This document shows, one piece after another, positions 37,595 through 44,047 of a DNA stretch of 44,047 bases. Numbering within the stretch: position 1 is the stretch's first letter; each line of letters begins with the position of its first letter. Under the pieces are notes generated by a model. That model did no database searches. It saw only the letters and a program-made list of their open reading frames with translations, and had not been told where the DNA came from. A program made the translations under genes and the position numbers. The DNA is from Thermoanaerobacteraceae bacterium (GTDB lineage Bacteria > Bacillota > Thermoanaerobacteria > Thermoanaerobacterales > UBA4877). The stretch spans positions 1 to 44,047 of the forward strand of contig JASEJQ010000015.1 in NCBI GenBank assembly GCA_030016635.1, read 5' to 3'.

Positions 37595-39097
37595 CTAAGT
37601 CAGTTTATATATCTCCTTTTCTAATTCTGTCATTGAAAATGGCCTGCAGAAAACCACATCCGGTCCATGTATGGAGCTTATATTTTTGTCATTCGTTAGG
37701 TAAATAATCTTTCTACCCATGTCTTCTCTTTTTAACCCTTCCAGTATGACTCGACCATTTACATCGATGGGTATATCATTTATTAAAATGAGGCAAGAGC
37801 CATATTCCTTTAAAAGGTTAATATCCCTCGGTGAGATTAGAATTACATTTGTATCATGTAAAGTACGCTTTAAAATTCCTGCTAATTCCCCTCCGCTGTC
37901 AATAACTACGATATTATTACCTTTTCCACTTTCATACACCTCTATCCTGCCCCTGCCTGAATGTTTTGCAATATACATGGCATCATCCGCCATTTCTAAA
38001 ATCTCTTCACATGAGGCTATGCCATTGTCCATCTCTTTAATCCCAATGCTAAAAGATATGTCACATTCAGTCTTAAGCCCTGATACTGACTCTTTGATTC
38101 TTTCCGCTGCCCTCTCTGCACTCTTACCGTCTGTATCAGGCATGAGGATAACAAATTCATCACCACCATATCTGCAAAATACATCACTGCCCCTCAGTGA
38201 AGAGATGATTGCTGAGGAAAATTCTTTAAGTACCTTGTCACCGAAAACATGACCATATGTATCATTGATATCCTTAAATCCATCCAGGTCCAAAAACATT
38301 ATGGAGAATGGCTGTCTGCTTCTATTAAACTGAGTGAATTCCTGGTGCAGCCTTTCAAGAAAATATGGTTTGGTGTAAGCGCCTGTGAGCTGGTCTTTCA
38401 AGCATTGGTTTTTAAAAAATTTATGTCTTTCCAGATCAAGACCTATCCGGCACGTAATCTCCAGGGGATTAAACGGCTTTATTATATAGTCCAATATTTG
38501 TAGTCTAATGTCTTTTTTAATTATTTCCAGGTAGTCTTCATCAGCAATAGCAATTAACGGTACATCGTGCCAGTTATAGCTTGATATCTTAGAAAGTTTT
38601 TCATCATCAAAACCGATGATATTAAGGTCCAGCAGCAGCACATCCGGCCAGGCCCTGTCTATTATATACAACAATTCATCAAAATCATCCACATATCCCG
38701 TAGCAAAGCCGTTTTCGCCCAAAATTTCCAGCAGAAGTGTAGCCATAATATTGTCATTGCTGGCAATTAACGTTGTACTTCCTTCCTGACTAAAATATAT
38801 CCTTTTATTTATGAATAGGATGTCTTTTAATTCATTTAATATATCCTTCAACTCATCAATGTCAAAAATATCATTTTTCAAAATACCTTCCAATCTTGCA
38901 AGATTATTAACTATGTAACTCTCTCCCAGAGTGATGCCCATTATTTTATTTTTCTTTAACTCTTTCAGTATTTCTTCTTTTTCACAATTCTGGCTGTCTA
39001 TTAATTTATATATTCTATATATAAGTTTCCTCAGGTCCGTGCAGTACCTCCACGATATTCTGGATAAAGTTTCTCCAAACCTTTCATATCCAACCAT
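37595..39097 (-). CDS. Diguanylate cyclase with receiver domain(s)
   Basis: A 500-residue cytoplasmic protein. Residues 1-105 are helical. Residues 110-225 form a receiver-like domain with the phospho-Asp in VLLLDLNIIGF and the Lys in DYIIKPFNPL. Residues 235-390 are a GGDEF domain with an intact active site (CRYGGDEFVIL) and an inhibitory site RGSD five residues before it. The last 105 residues (NIVVIDSGGELAGIL onward) look like a second, degenerate receiver (CRPFSM in place of the usual KPF). It should make cyclic di-GMP with product inhibition. The ATG at 39097 is preferred over the TTG at 39106. Confidence 0.9.
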   Translation of the reverse strand: MVGYERFGETLSRISWRYCTDLRKLIYRIYKLIDSQNCEKEEILKELKKNKIMGITLGESYIVNNLARLEGILKNDIFDIDELKDILNELKDILFINKRIYFSQEGSTTLIASNDNIMATLLLEILGENGFATGYVDDFDELLYIIDRAWPDVLLLDLNIIGFDDEKLSKISSYNWHDVPLIAIADEDYLEIIKKDIRLQILDYIIKPFNPLEITCRIGLDLERHKFFKNQCLKDQLTGAYTKPYFLERLHQEFTQFNRSRQPFSIMFLDLDGFKDINDTYGHVFGDKVLKEFSSAIISSLRGSDVFCRYGGDEFVILMPDTDGKSAERAAERIKESVSGLKTECDISFSIGIKEMDNGIASCEEILEMADDAMYIAKHSGRGRIEVYESGKGNNIVVIDSGGELAGILKRTLHDTNVILISPRDINLLKEYGSCLILINDIPIDVNGRVILEGLKREDMGRKIIYLTNDKNISSIHGPDVVFCRPFSMTELEKEIYKLT

Positions 39098-39106
39098 TAC
39101 ACCCAA

Positions 39107-39446
39107 CCCCCAATTTGTCTGCGAACCTATTTTATTTAATTATATCATTTTTTCTTTTTGCTACAAATTGTATTATAATTTCTACCCTCTTTTTGTAATT
39201 CTTCCGGTCGTATCCGTTTAGTCTCAAGATTCCTTATCATCCTTTAACTTTTCTTAGATGATCAGCAGCACTATTGCGTCCATCTATCCTGCTTCATATC
39301 CCTATTTAAAGTATAGTGATAAGTAATCCAGTAGGAGTCCCTCTCTTTATACCCTATTATGGGCCTATAATATATCTTATAAATCTTCATTGATATTGTG
39401 AAACGGGTGTATAATATTCTTAGCACTGTAATCTGGAGGAACAATA
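39107..39446. other. Intergenic region between divergent diguanylate cyclase and hflX
   Basis: About 340 bases, AT-rich, with no firm gene. TATAAT at 39411-39416, 30 bases before the hflX start, is a likely -10 box; a TTGATA at 39391-39396 is too close to be a normal -35. A 39-codon minus-strand frame at 39271-39390 (MKIYKIYYRPIIGYKERDSY at its start) has local-looking codon use but no ribosome binding site, and may be a remnant. Confidence 0.4.
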
Positions 39447-40676
39447 ATGATAAATGGTACAGAGGATAAGACAAAGGCAATCTTAGTGGGTGTGGTTAAT
39501 AGCGCAGAGGATCAGGAGTCCTTAGATGAGCTGGCACTTTTGGCCGAGGCGGCAGGTGTGTCAGTGGCGGGCAAAGTCACGCAGAGGAAGGATAGGATAG
39601 ACCCTGCGTATTATATAGGCAGGGGCAAGGTGCAGGAGATAAAGCTGATGGCTGACGAGCTGGGCGCCAATACTGTCATATTCGATGATGAGCTGTCACC
39701 CATGCAAAAGAGAAACCTTGAAAATATGATAGGCATACAGATAATAGATAGGACCATGCTCATACTGGACATATTTGCTCAGAGGGCACGTTCCATGGAG
39801 GGCAAGATACAGGTAGAGCTGGCCCAGCTTCAATACCTGCTTCCCAGGCTAACAGGAAAGGGGATAGAACTTTCCAGGGAGGGCGGCGGCATAGGTACAA
39901 GAGGGCTAGGGGAGACAAAACTGGAGACTGACAGGAGGCATATACGTAGGAGGATTTCCTGTCTCAAAAGGGAGCTGGAGGAGGTCAAGAAAAACAGGGG
40001 GCTCATAAGGAAGGCCAGAAAATTTCCTGTCGTCAGCCTTGTTGGATATACCAATGCAGGTAAATCCACACTTTTAAATGTCCTCACTGGCTCTAATGTG
40101 TCATCTAACAATAGACTCTTCGATACCCTGGACACAACCACCCGTGGCCTTGTGCTGCCAGATGGAAGGACTGTCCTCGTCTCAGATACCGTGGGGTTTA
40201 TAAAGAAACTCCCCCATCAGCTTGTCGAGGCTTTTAAGGCCACCCTTGATGAGGTGAGAGAGGCCGACCTTTTGATCCATGTGGTTGACGGATCCAGCCC
40301 AAGGATGGATGAGGAAATCGCTACTGTAAATGAGGTTTTAAAAGAGATTGGTGCATCAGGTAGGCCGACCATAAATGCAATTAATAAGATTGATAAAATA
40401 TCCGGTGATTTTACAATTGGTTCACGCAGTATGGTGAAAATATCTGCTTTAAAAGGGATAAATATAGATACGCTTATAAATATGATTGCGGAATTTCTGC
40501 CATCTGAGAGGGAAAGGGCCCATCTTGTCATCCCCTATACAGAAGCAGGAATACTGGATGAGGTACATAAACATGGGGTTATAACCAGGGAGGAATATAC
40601 TCCGGGTGGAATAAAGATTGTTGGCGAGATTGATATGGCTCTGCTGGGAAGGTTGAAGAAATATGAGAGAGATTGA
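39447..40676 (+). CDS. hflX: GTPase HflX
   Basis: A 409-residue GTPase. The N-terminal HflX domain has RIDPAYYIGRGKVQEI and VIFDDELSPMQKRNLE. A linker with ARSMEGKIQVELAQLQYLLP and GGGIGTRGLGETKLE follows. The G domain holds GYTNAGKST (G1), the switch segment TLDTTTRGL, DTVGF (G3) and NKID (G4). HflX binds ribosomes and rescues or splits stalled 70S particles under stress. The ATG is preceded by GGAGGA. It is a single gene followed by a terminator. Confidence 0.96.
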   Translation: MINGTEDKTKAILVGVVNSAEDQESLDELALLAEAAGVSVAGKVTQRKDRIDPAYYIGRGKVQEIKLMADELGANTVIFDDELSPMQKRNLENMIGIQIIDRTMLILDIFAQRARSMEGKIQVELAQLQYLLPRLTGKGIELSREGGGIGTRGLGETKLETDRRHIRRRISCLKRELEEVKKNRGLIRKARKFPVVSLVGYTNAGKSTLLNVLTGSNVSSNNRLFDTLDTTTRGLVLPDGRTVLVSDTVGFIKKLPHQLVEAFKATLDEVREADLLIHVVDGSSPRMDEEIATVNEVLKEIGASGRPTINAINKIDKISGDFTIGSRSMVKISALKGINIDTLINMIAEFLPSERERAHLVIPYTEAGILDEVHKHGVITREEYTPGGIKIVGEIDMALLGRLKKYERD

Positions 40677-40690
40677 CTAAATTAGGGTAT

Positions 40691-40725
40691 AAAAATATGG
40701 TGACCAAGACGGCCACCATAAATTG
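40691..40725. terminator. Bidirectional terminator between hflX and amaP
   Basis: TATGGTG (40696-40702) and CACCATA (40714-40720) form the stem. The minus strand carries TTTTTATAC after it, so it mainly ends the amaP transcript; the plus strand has only AATT. Confidence 0.65.
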
Positions 40726-40737
40726 TGATGTTGTTAA

Positions 40738-41355
40738 TTAACCTTGAAAACTGTCAGCTCTTTTCCTGTATGTGCTTGTTATATTATACACATTTACCTC
40801 AATATCACCTATGCTCAGCGATACTGTATTTTCAAGATACTCCCTTACCGTCTTCTGCAGCCTCTCCACCGTCTCGGGTATGTTCAGGTCTGGTGCCGCT
40901 ATGACATCTATAACCAGATAAACATTGTCCTCTTTTTTCCCTACGTTTATACCGGTAGTCTTTAATTCCTCAACGGATATGGCTGCTCTCTCTACCAGGT
41001 TTCTTACTGTCTCATATGATACCTTTATATCGCCATAACTTGCAGGTATAGTAATAAACTCATTGTTTGTCTGTCTTCTTGTGCCGGAAGTCGGCCTGGT
41101 CATGTAGGATATGCTCCCCGTTGACGCCGATTTTGGCACCTGGCCGCTCTTAGAAAATGCCATGATGAGGGCAATGCCTCCCACCACTATGACGACTATG
41201 CCTACTATGATTATAGTCATTGACCACTGGGGACTGCTTAAAATGCTCAAGGCATCTGCGCTCACGGCCCCGCTGCCAAGTACCAGCAAGGCTATTGCCG
41301 CCACCACAGCAACAACCGCTAGGATAAACATTAAAAACTTATTGAAGGTTCCCAT
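40738..41355 (-). CDS. amaP: Alkaline shock response membrane anchor protein AmaP
   Basis: A 205-residue protein with two N-terminal membrane segments (residues 7-30 and 47-67), a short Ser/Thr-rich linker, and a C-terminal Asp23-like soluble domain (GDIKVSYETVRNLVERAAI, VYLVIDVIAAPDLNIPETV). AmaP holds Asp23 at the membrane. The partner Asp23 gene here is 3.3 kb away, in a separate transcript. GGGGGATATAC precedes the ATG. Confidence 0.9.
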   Translation of the reverse strand: MGTFNKFLMFILAVVAVVAAIALLVLGSGAVSADALSILSSPQWSMTIIIVGIVVIVVGGIALIMAFSKSGQVPKSASTGSISYMTRPTSGTRRQTNNEFITIPASYGDIKVSYETVRNLVERAAISVEELKTTGINVGKKEDNVYLVIDVIAAPDLNIPETVERLQKTVREYLENTVSLSIGDIEVNVYNITSTYRKRADSFQG

Positions 41356-41429
41356 TTGTATATCCCCCTTCCATATCGTTTACCTCTTTATTCCATTATA
41401 CCTTACGGAGGGAGATAACACAAATATTA

Positions 41430-41756
41430 TCATATATCCCTTCTGTTAAATACCCTAACAGTCATCCCCACAATGAGTATAATATATACGACGCTGTACA
41501 CCACCATCCATATGGAAGGCTCCGATGCAGATCCGCCAATGGGAGACATGCTGAGCATATTCATGGGACCGAGGTCAAACATAGAGGTTATCATCTTGCG
41601 GTACATAGAGTCAGTCGGCATGACAAGACTGGATATTATACCAATATTTACCAGACTGTCATTCTTGAGCATGATGCCAAACTGCTCCAGCATACCCCCC
41701 CACAGAGGCCAAGCCTGCTCACCCTGAGTACATTTAAAAACTCTTGAGCAACAGCC
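41430..41756 (-). pseudogene. C-terminal remnant of an ABC-2 type permease
   Basis: An 87-residue frame (41430-41693) gives SLVNIGIISSLVMPTDSMYR, a short loop and one membrane segment (WMVVYSVVYIILIVGMTVRV) with the end NRRDI, the usual C-terminus of ABC-2 permeases. Upstream codons to about 41756 read as coding in this and a second frame (EQAWPLWGGMLEQF and AVAQEFLNVLRVSRLGL), interrupted at a seven-G run. The N-terminal membrane segments and the ATPase gene are missing. The remnant directly follows a truncated sigma-factor gene. Confidence 0.7.
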
Positions 41757-42179
41757 TTAACCGGTGGGAATGTAGAGGACATCCCTGTCCCTCTTATTCA
41801 GCTTACTGAGCGCCTTCCTTACCTCCAACCTCTCTATCACCCTCAATGCTACCTCATCTATAGATACGGCATTGTCAATCAGTGTCCTCTCCTCCCTCCT
41901 CGTCCTTGCTGCATCTGACCTGATATGGTTTTTAGCAAGATTTACCGCTACCTTTGTTACCCAGGCGCCGGGATTACTCATATCCTTTGGTGGGGTATTA
42001 TAGAGTTTTACGAATGCCTCCTGGGCTATATCCTCGGCATCCGGCCCGGCCAGCATGTAGACTGCCCTGTATACCTTTTTATAGTATGCATCATATATGT
42101 CCTTGAATATCTCCTCGTCTATCTGCCCCACCTCCTTGCTTTCATATAATAAACACACCTGAAATGTATTTTGTGACAA
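41757..42179 (-). pseudogene. Truncated ECF sigma factor
   Basis: Region 2 of an ECF sigma factor is intact (YYKKVYRAVYMLAGPDAEDI, AQEAFVKLYN, NPGAWVTKVAVNLAKNHIRS). The linker and the start of region 4 follow (VRKALSKLNKRDRDVLYI), then the frame ends in PTG and a stop. The helix-turn-helix of region 4 that reads the -35 box is missing. A strong AAGGAGGTG site is followed 8 bases later by ATA (42122-42120) where a start codon is expected; the open frame begins only at a TTG at 42179 without a site. Both points suggest an inactive gene fused by deletion to the permease remnant. Confidence 0.75.
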
Positions 42180-42263
42180 AAAATAAAATGGATTTATGTA
42201 AATATAAGTGTTAGTATATTAGTAGGCAATAACCTTCAATATTATACCTGCAGGGGGATAACA

Positions 42264-43526
42264 ATGAAACGTGTATTATTTATCATCCTAATCCTTTCAA
42301 TTATATTGACAGGCAGTTTCTCCTCAACGGCCTTTGCTCAAGGGCAGCAGGAAATCTCCGTCCTGATTGACGGACTGCCGGTTGCCTTTGACGTGTACCC
42401 GGTTATTCAGAATGGACGCACCCTGGTCCCATTCAAGCCCATAGCAGAGGCGCTGAATGTAAAAGTCACCTGGGATGGAGCTGCTCAAACGGTAAACGCA
42501 ACCGACGATAAAACATCCATCCGCCTACAGATTGGCAGCAAGACAGCATATCGCAATGAAACCCCTATCACGCTGGATGTACCTCCGCAGATACTTAATG
42601 GCAGGACATTGATACCCCTGCGGTTCTTCAGTGAAGCCTTCAACTGCAAGGTGGTGTGGGATAACTCCATAGGCCAGGTGCTGATTACATCCCCTCCAAA
42701 GCAGATGGCCGTAATAGGGTTCTACGCCCTGGGTGACAGCAAGACCAGCAGCTGGACAAATCTCTTTGGGAAACCCTATCCGGAACATTCAGCGGGAAAT
42801 ACCGATGTGGTAGGCGAACTGGCTCTTGGCTGGTACAGCCTGGATAAAGACGGCAACCTCCTGACTAAGAGCAGGACTGGCTGGCAAAGACCTGAAGACT
42901 GGGAAAAGGTATTGGAAACAGCCAAAGGATACAACCTGAAAACCGAAATGGTGGTCCACGTGGCTGATGGAGATGGAACTGTTTCTTCTCTGCTGGCAGA
43001 TGAGACTGCCATGAACAAGGCTGTAAGCAGCATAGCAGATGAGTCAAAGGCTTATCAGGGAGTAAACCTGGACTTTGAGGGTCTGGGCTACAAGGATAAC
43101 GGTGAACAGTTGAAAATGGTGCAGGACAGCTTTACCAGATTCGTCGGTCTTCTTTCCGAAAAACTTAAAGCATCGGGCTTAGATTTGACACTCACGCTTC
43201 ATGCACCCAACAGTGTCTATAAGGGCTATGACTATAAGACATTGGGCGAAGCGGCAGACAGGATCATCATTATGGCCTACGACTACGGTACTAAGCCGGA
43301 GCCGGTAAACCTGGTCAGGCAGGCCGTAGAGATGGCCGCATCCGCCGTCCCTCCAGAGAAGCTGATACTTGGTATCTCTGCCCCCTCGGAAACACCCGAA
43401 AGCATACAGACCAAGGTGGGTATCGCAAAGCGCTACGGCCTTGACGGCATCGCTATATGGCGGTTGGGCCTGGTACCCGGCGAGATGTGGGACGCCTTGC
43501 GGACTACCGTAATACCAGAGAGGTAA
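42264..43526 (+). CDS. Secreted stalk-domain GH18-like glycosidase
   Basis: A 420-residue secreted protein with a signal peptide ending SSTAFAQ. Two copper-amine-oxidase-N-like (stalk) repeats follow (NGRTLVPFKPIAEALNVKV and NGRTLIPLRFFSEAFNCKV). From about residue 150 comes a GH18-type barrel with the strand VIGFYALGD, the catalytic-type motif YQGVNLDFEGLG and IIIMAYDYGTKPEP. Such proteins act on cell-wall glycans, often in spores or daughter cell separation. The first Asp of the DxxDxDxE motif is replaced (QGVNLDFE), but the catalytic Glu is present. GGGGGATAAC precedes the ATG. Confidence 0.88.
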   Translation: MKRVLFIILILSIILTGSFSSTAFAQGQQEISVLIDGLPVAFDVYPVIQNGRTLVPFKPIAEALNVKVTWDGAAQTVNATDDKTSIRLQIGSKTAYRNETPITLDVPPQILNGRTLIPLRFFSEAFNCKVVWDNSIGQVLITSPPKQMAVIGFYALGDSKTSSWTNLFGKPYPEHSAGNTDVVGELALGWYSLDKDGNLLTKSRTGWQRPEDWEKVLETAKGYNLKTEMVVHVADGDGTVSSLLADETAMNKAVSSIADESKAYQGVNLDFEGLGYKDNGEQLKMVQDSFTRFVGLLSEKLKASGLDLTLTLHAPNSVYKGYDYKTLGEAADRIIIMAYDYGTKPEPVNLVRQAVEMAASAVPPEKLILGISAPSETPESIQTKVGIAKRYGLDGIAIWRLGLVPGEMWDALRTTVIPER

Positions 43527-43539
43527 TACCTGCATCCTG

Positions 43540-43799
43540 CTCCATGTTCATTATCAATTCCTGCTGGTTGAGGATTTCTTTCTCTATTTCTCCTATCAGA
43601 CCGCTTATCTGCTTTTGCTGGAAGTCCTCAATCAGCCTGACCCTGAGCACATTCATGTCATAGTATTTGCCGTATGTCCTGCATCCCTTTTAGGACATCC
43701 TTTTCTTCAGGAGCCCCCACAAGGTCTCATGTTTTAATAAACCTCCCCGGGCTTCAAGAATCTTCCTTAAGATTTCATAGACTTTGGGTCTACAGTCCA
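43540..43799 (-). pseudogene. Decayed coding sequence of unknown origin
   Basis: On the minus strand an ATG at 43799 opens MDCRPKVYEILRKILEARGG and soon stops. Shifting frame gives LLKHETLWGLLKKRMS and then, after another break, MNVLRVRLIEDFQQKQISGL and EIEKEILNQQELIMNMEQD. The pieces look like one helical protein of 80 or so residues broken by at least two indels. It points into the GH18 gene's 3' end. The family is not recognised. From 43800 to the right edge I see no gene, only AT-rich sequence. Confidence 0.4.
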
Positions 43800-44047
43800 T
43801 TTTATTTACCTCTCGCTGATAAAATCTCATCCCATATCTTTCCCTCAAAGCAGAAAGCATTTAAGAAGGTGTATCTCACTACCGGTAAGTCTTTGAACCA
43901 ATTCCTCTATTCTTTTATTTGACTATTTATAATTATATCATATGATATGTGATTTAGGTGTAAGAACCATGTTGAGAATGATAGTGAGCATTAAATGCAA
44001 CCTTAAAGAGAGTCTATGATACTCTTGAATTCGTGGTAAGTGCAGCC

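Noticed and set aside
37719-38252. Plus-strand frame of 177 codons opposite the diguanylate cyclase gene
   Set aside because: It is the antisense shadow of the GGDEF domain; the translation is low-complexity Ser/Leu/Pro.
1-44047. CRISPR array, rRNA or tRNA genes
   Set aside because: No regularly spaced repeats, rRNA sequence or tRNA-like cloverleaf was recognised by eye anywhere in the window.

Overview
The window comes from a spore-forming, anaerobic, amino-acid-fermenting Firmicute of the class Clostridia, plausibly a thermophilic Thermoanaerobacterales-type organism. The pointers are the spore coat genes cotJABC, a complete oxidative/reductive ornithine degradation cluster, Asp23/AmaP-type envelope proteins, many lipoproteins and strong GGAGG ribosome binding sites. 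The genus is not fixed by anything seen here.

Layout. 1-0.4 kb: end of an IS200/IS605 element (tnpA, cut by the window edge). 0.46-3.2 kb: cotJABC, a lipoprotein, and a LysM plus ferritin-like gene that carries one frameshift. 3.1-4.35 kb: a RelE/ParE-type toxin-antitoxin cassette between two ~250 bp direct repeats made of the 3' ends of the ferritin-like gene and fucA, followed by intact fucA. 5.1-7.9 kb: a translationally coupled pair, an FG-GAP-like anchored protein and a DUF3160 lipoprotein. 7.9-10.85 kb: zinc operon znuA-znuC-znuB-zur behind a perfect 7-1-7 Zur-type operator. 10.86-12.1 kb: tlpA/resA-like thioredoxin and ccdA. 12.2-16.4 kb: an AT-rich block (OsmC, lipoyl domain fused to dihydrolipoamide dehydrogenase, lipoate-protein ligase) lying between the N-terminal and C-terminal remnants of one group II intron reverse transcriptase. 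16.4-25.4 kb: a secreted YcdB/YcdC-type protein, PepV dipeptidase, a CstA-family transporter with its LytS/LytTR two-component system, and AzlCD.

25.5-35.5 kb is the metabolic core: ord-ortA-ortB-oraS-oraE-glmL-like on one transcript, and orr (ornithine racemase) with a small unknown gene on another. Both start at near-perfect sigma-54 (-24/-12) promoters preceded by the same 16-bp palindrome, and the cluster ends with a PAS/AAA+/Fis-type sigma-54 activator. Together they would convert L-ornithine to D-ornithine, 2,4-diaminopentanoate, 2-amino-4-ketopentanoate and then acetyl-CoA plus D-alanine, under control of the activator.

35.5-44 kb: small membrane and coiled-coil genes, an Asp23 protein, a receiver-GGDEF diguanylate cyclase, hflX, amaP, a decayed ECF-sigma/ABC-permease locus, and a stalk-domain plus GH18 glycosidase. 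Decayed coding remnants fill the right edge.

Most notable points: the OsmC/lipoyl-Lpd/LplA set that could form a self-contained lipoyl-dependent peroxidase system inside a broken group II intron; the shared sigma-54/palindrome architecture of the ornithine regulon; the toxin-antitoxin insertion with long flanking repeats; the LytTR-type direct repeat before cstA; and two genes broken by apparent loss of one A in an A-run, which may be assembly errors.
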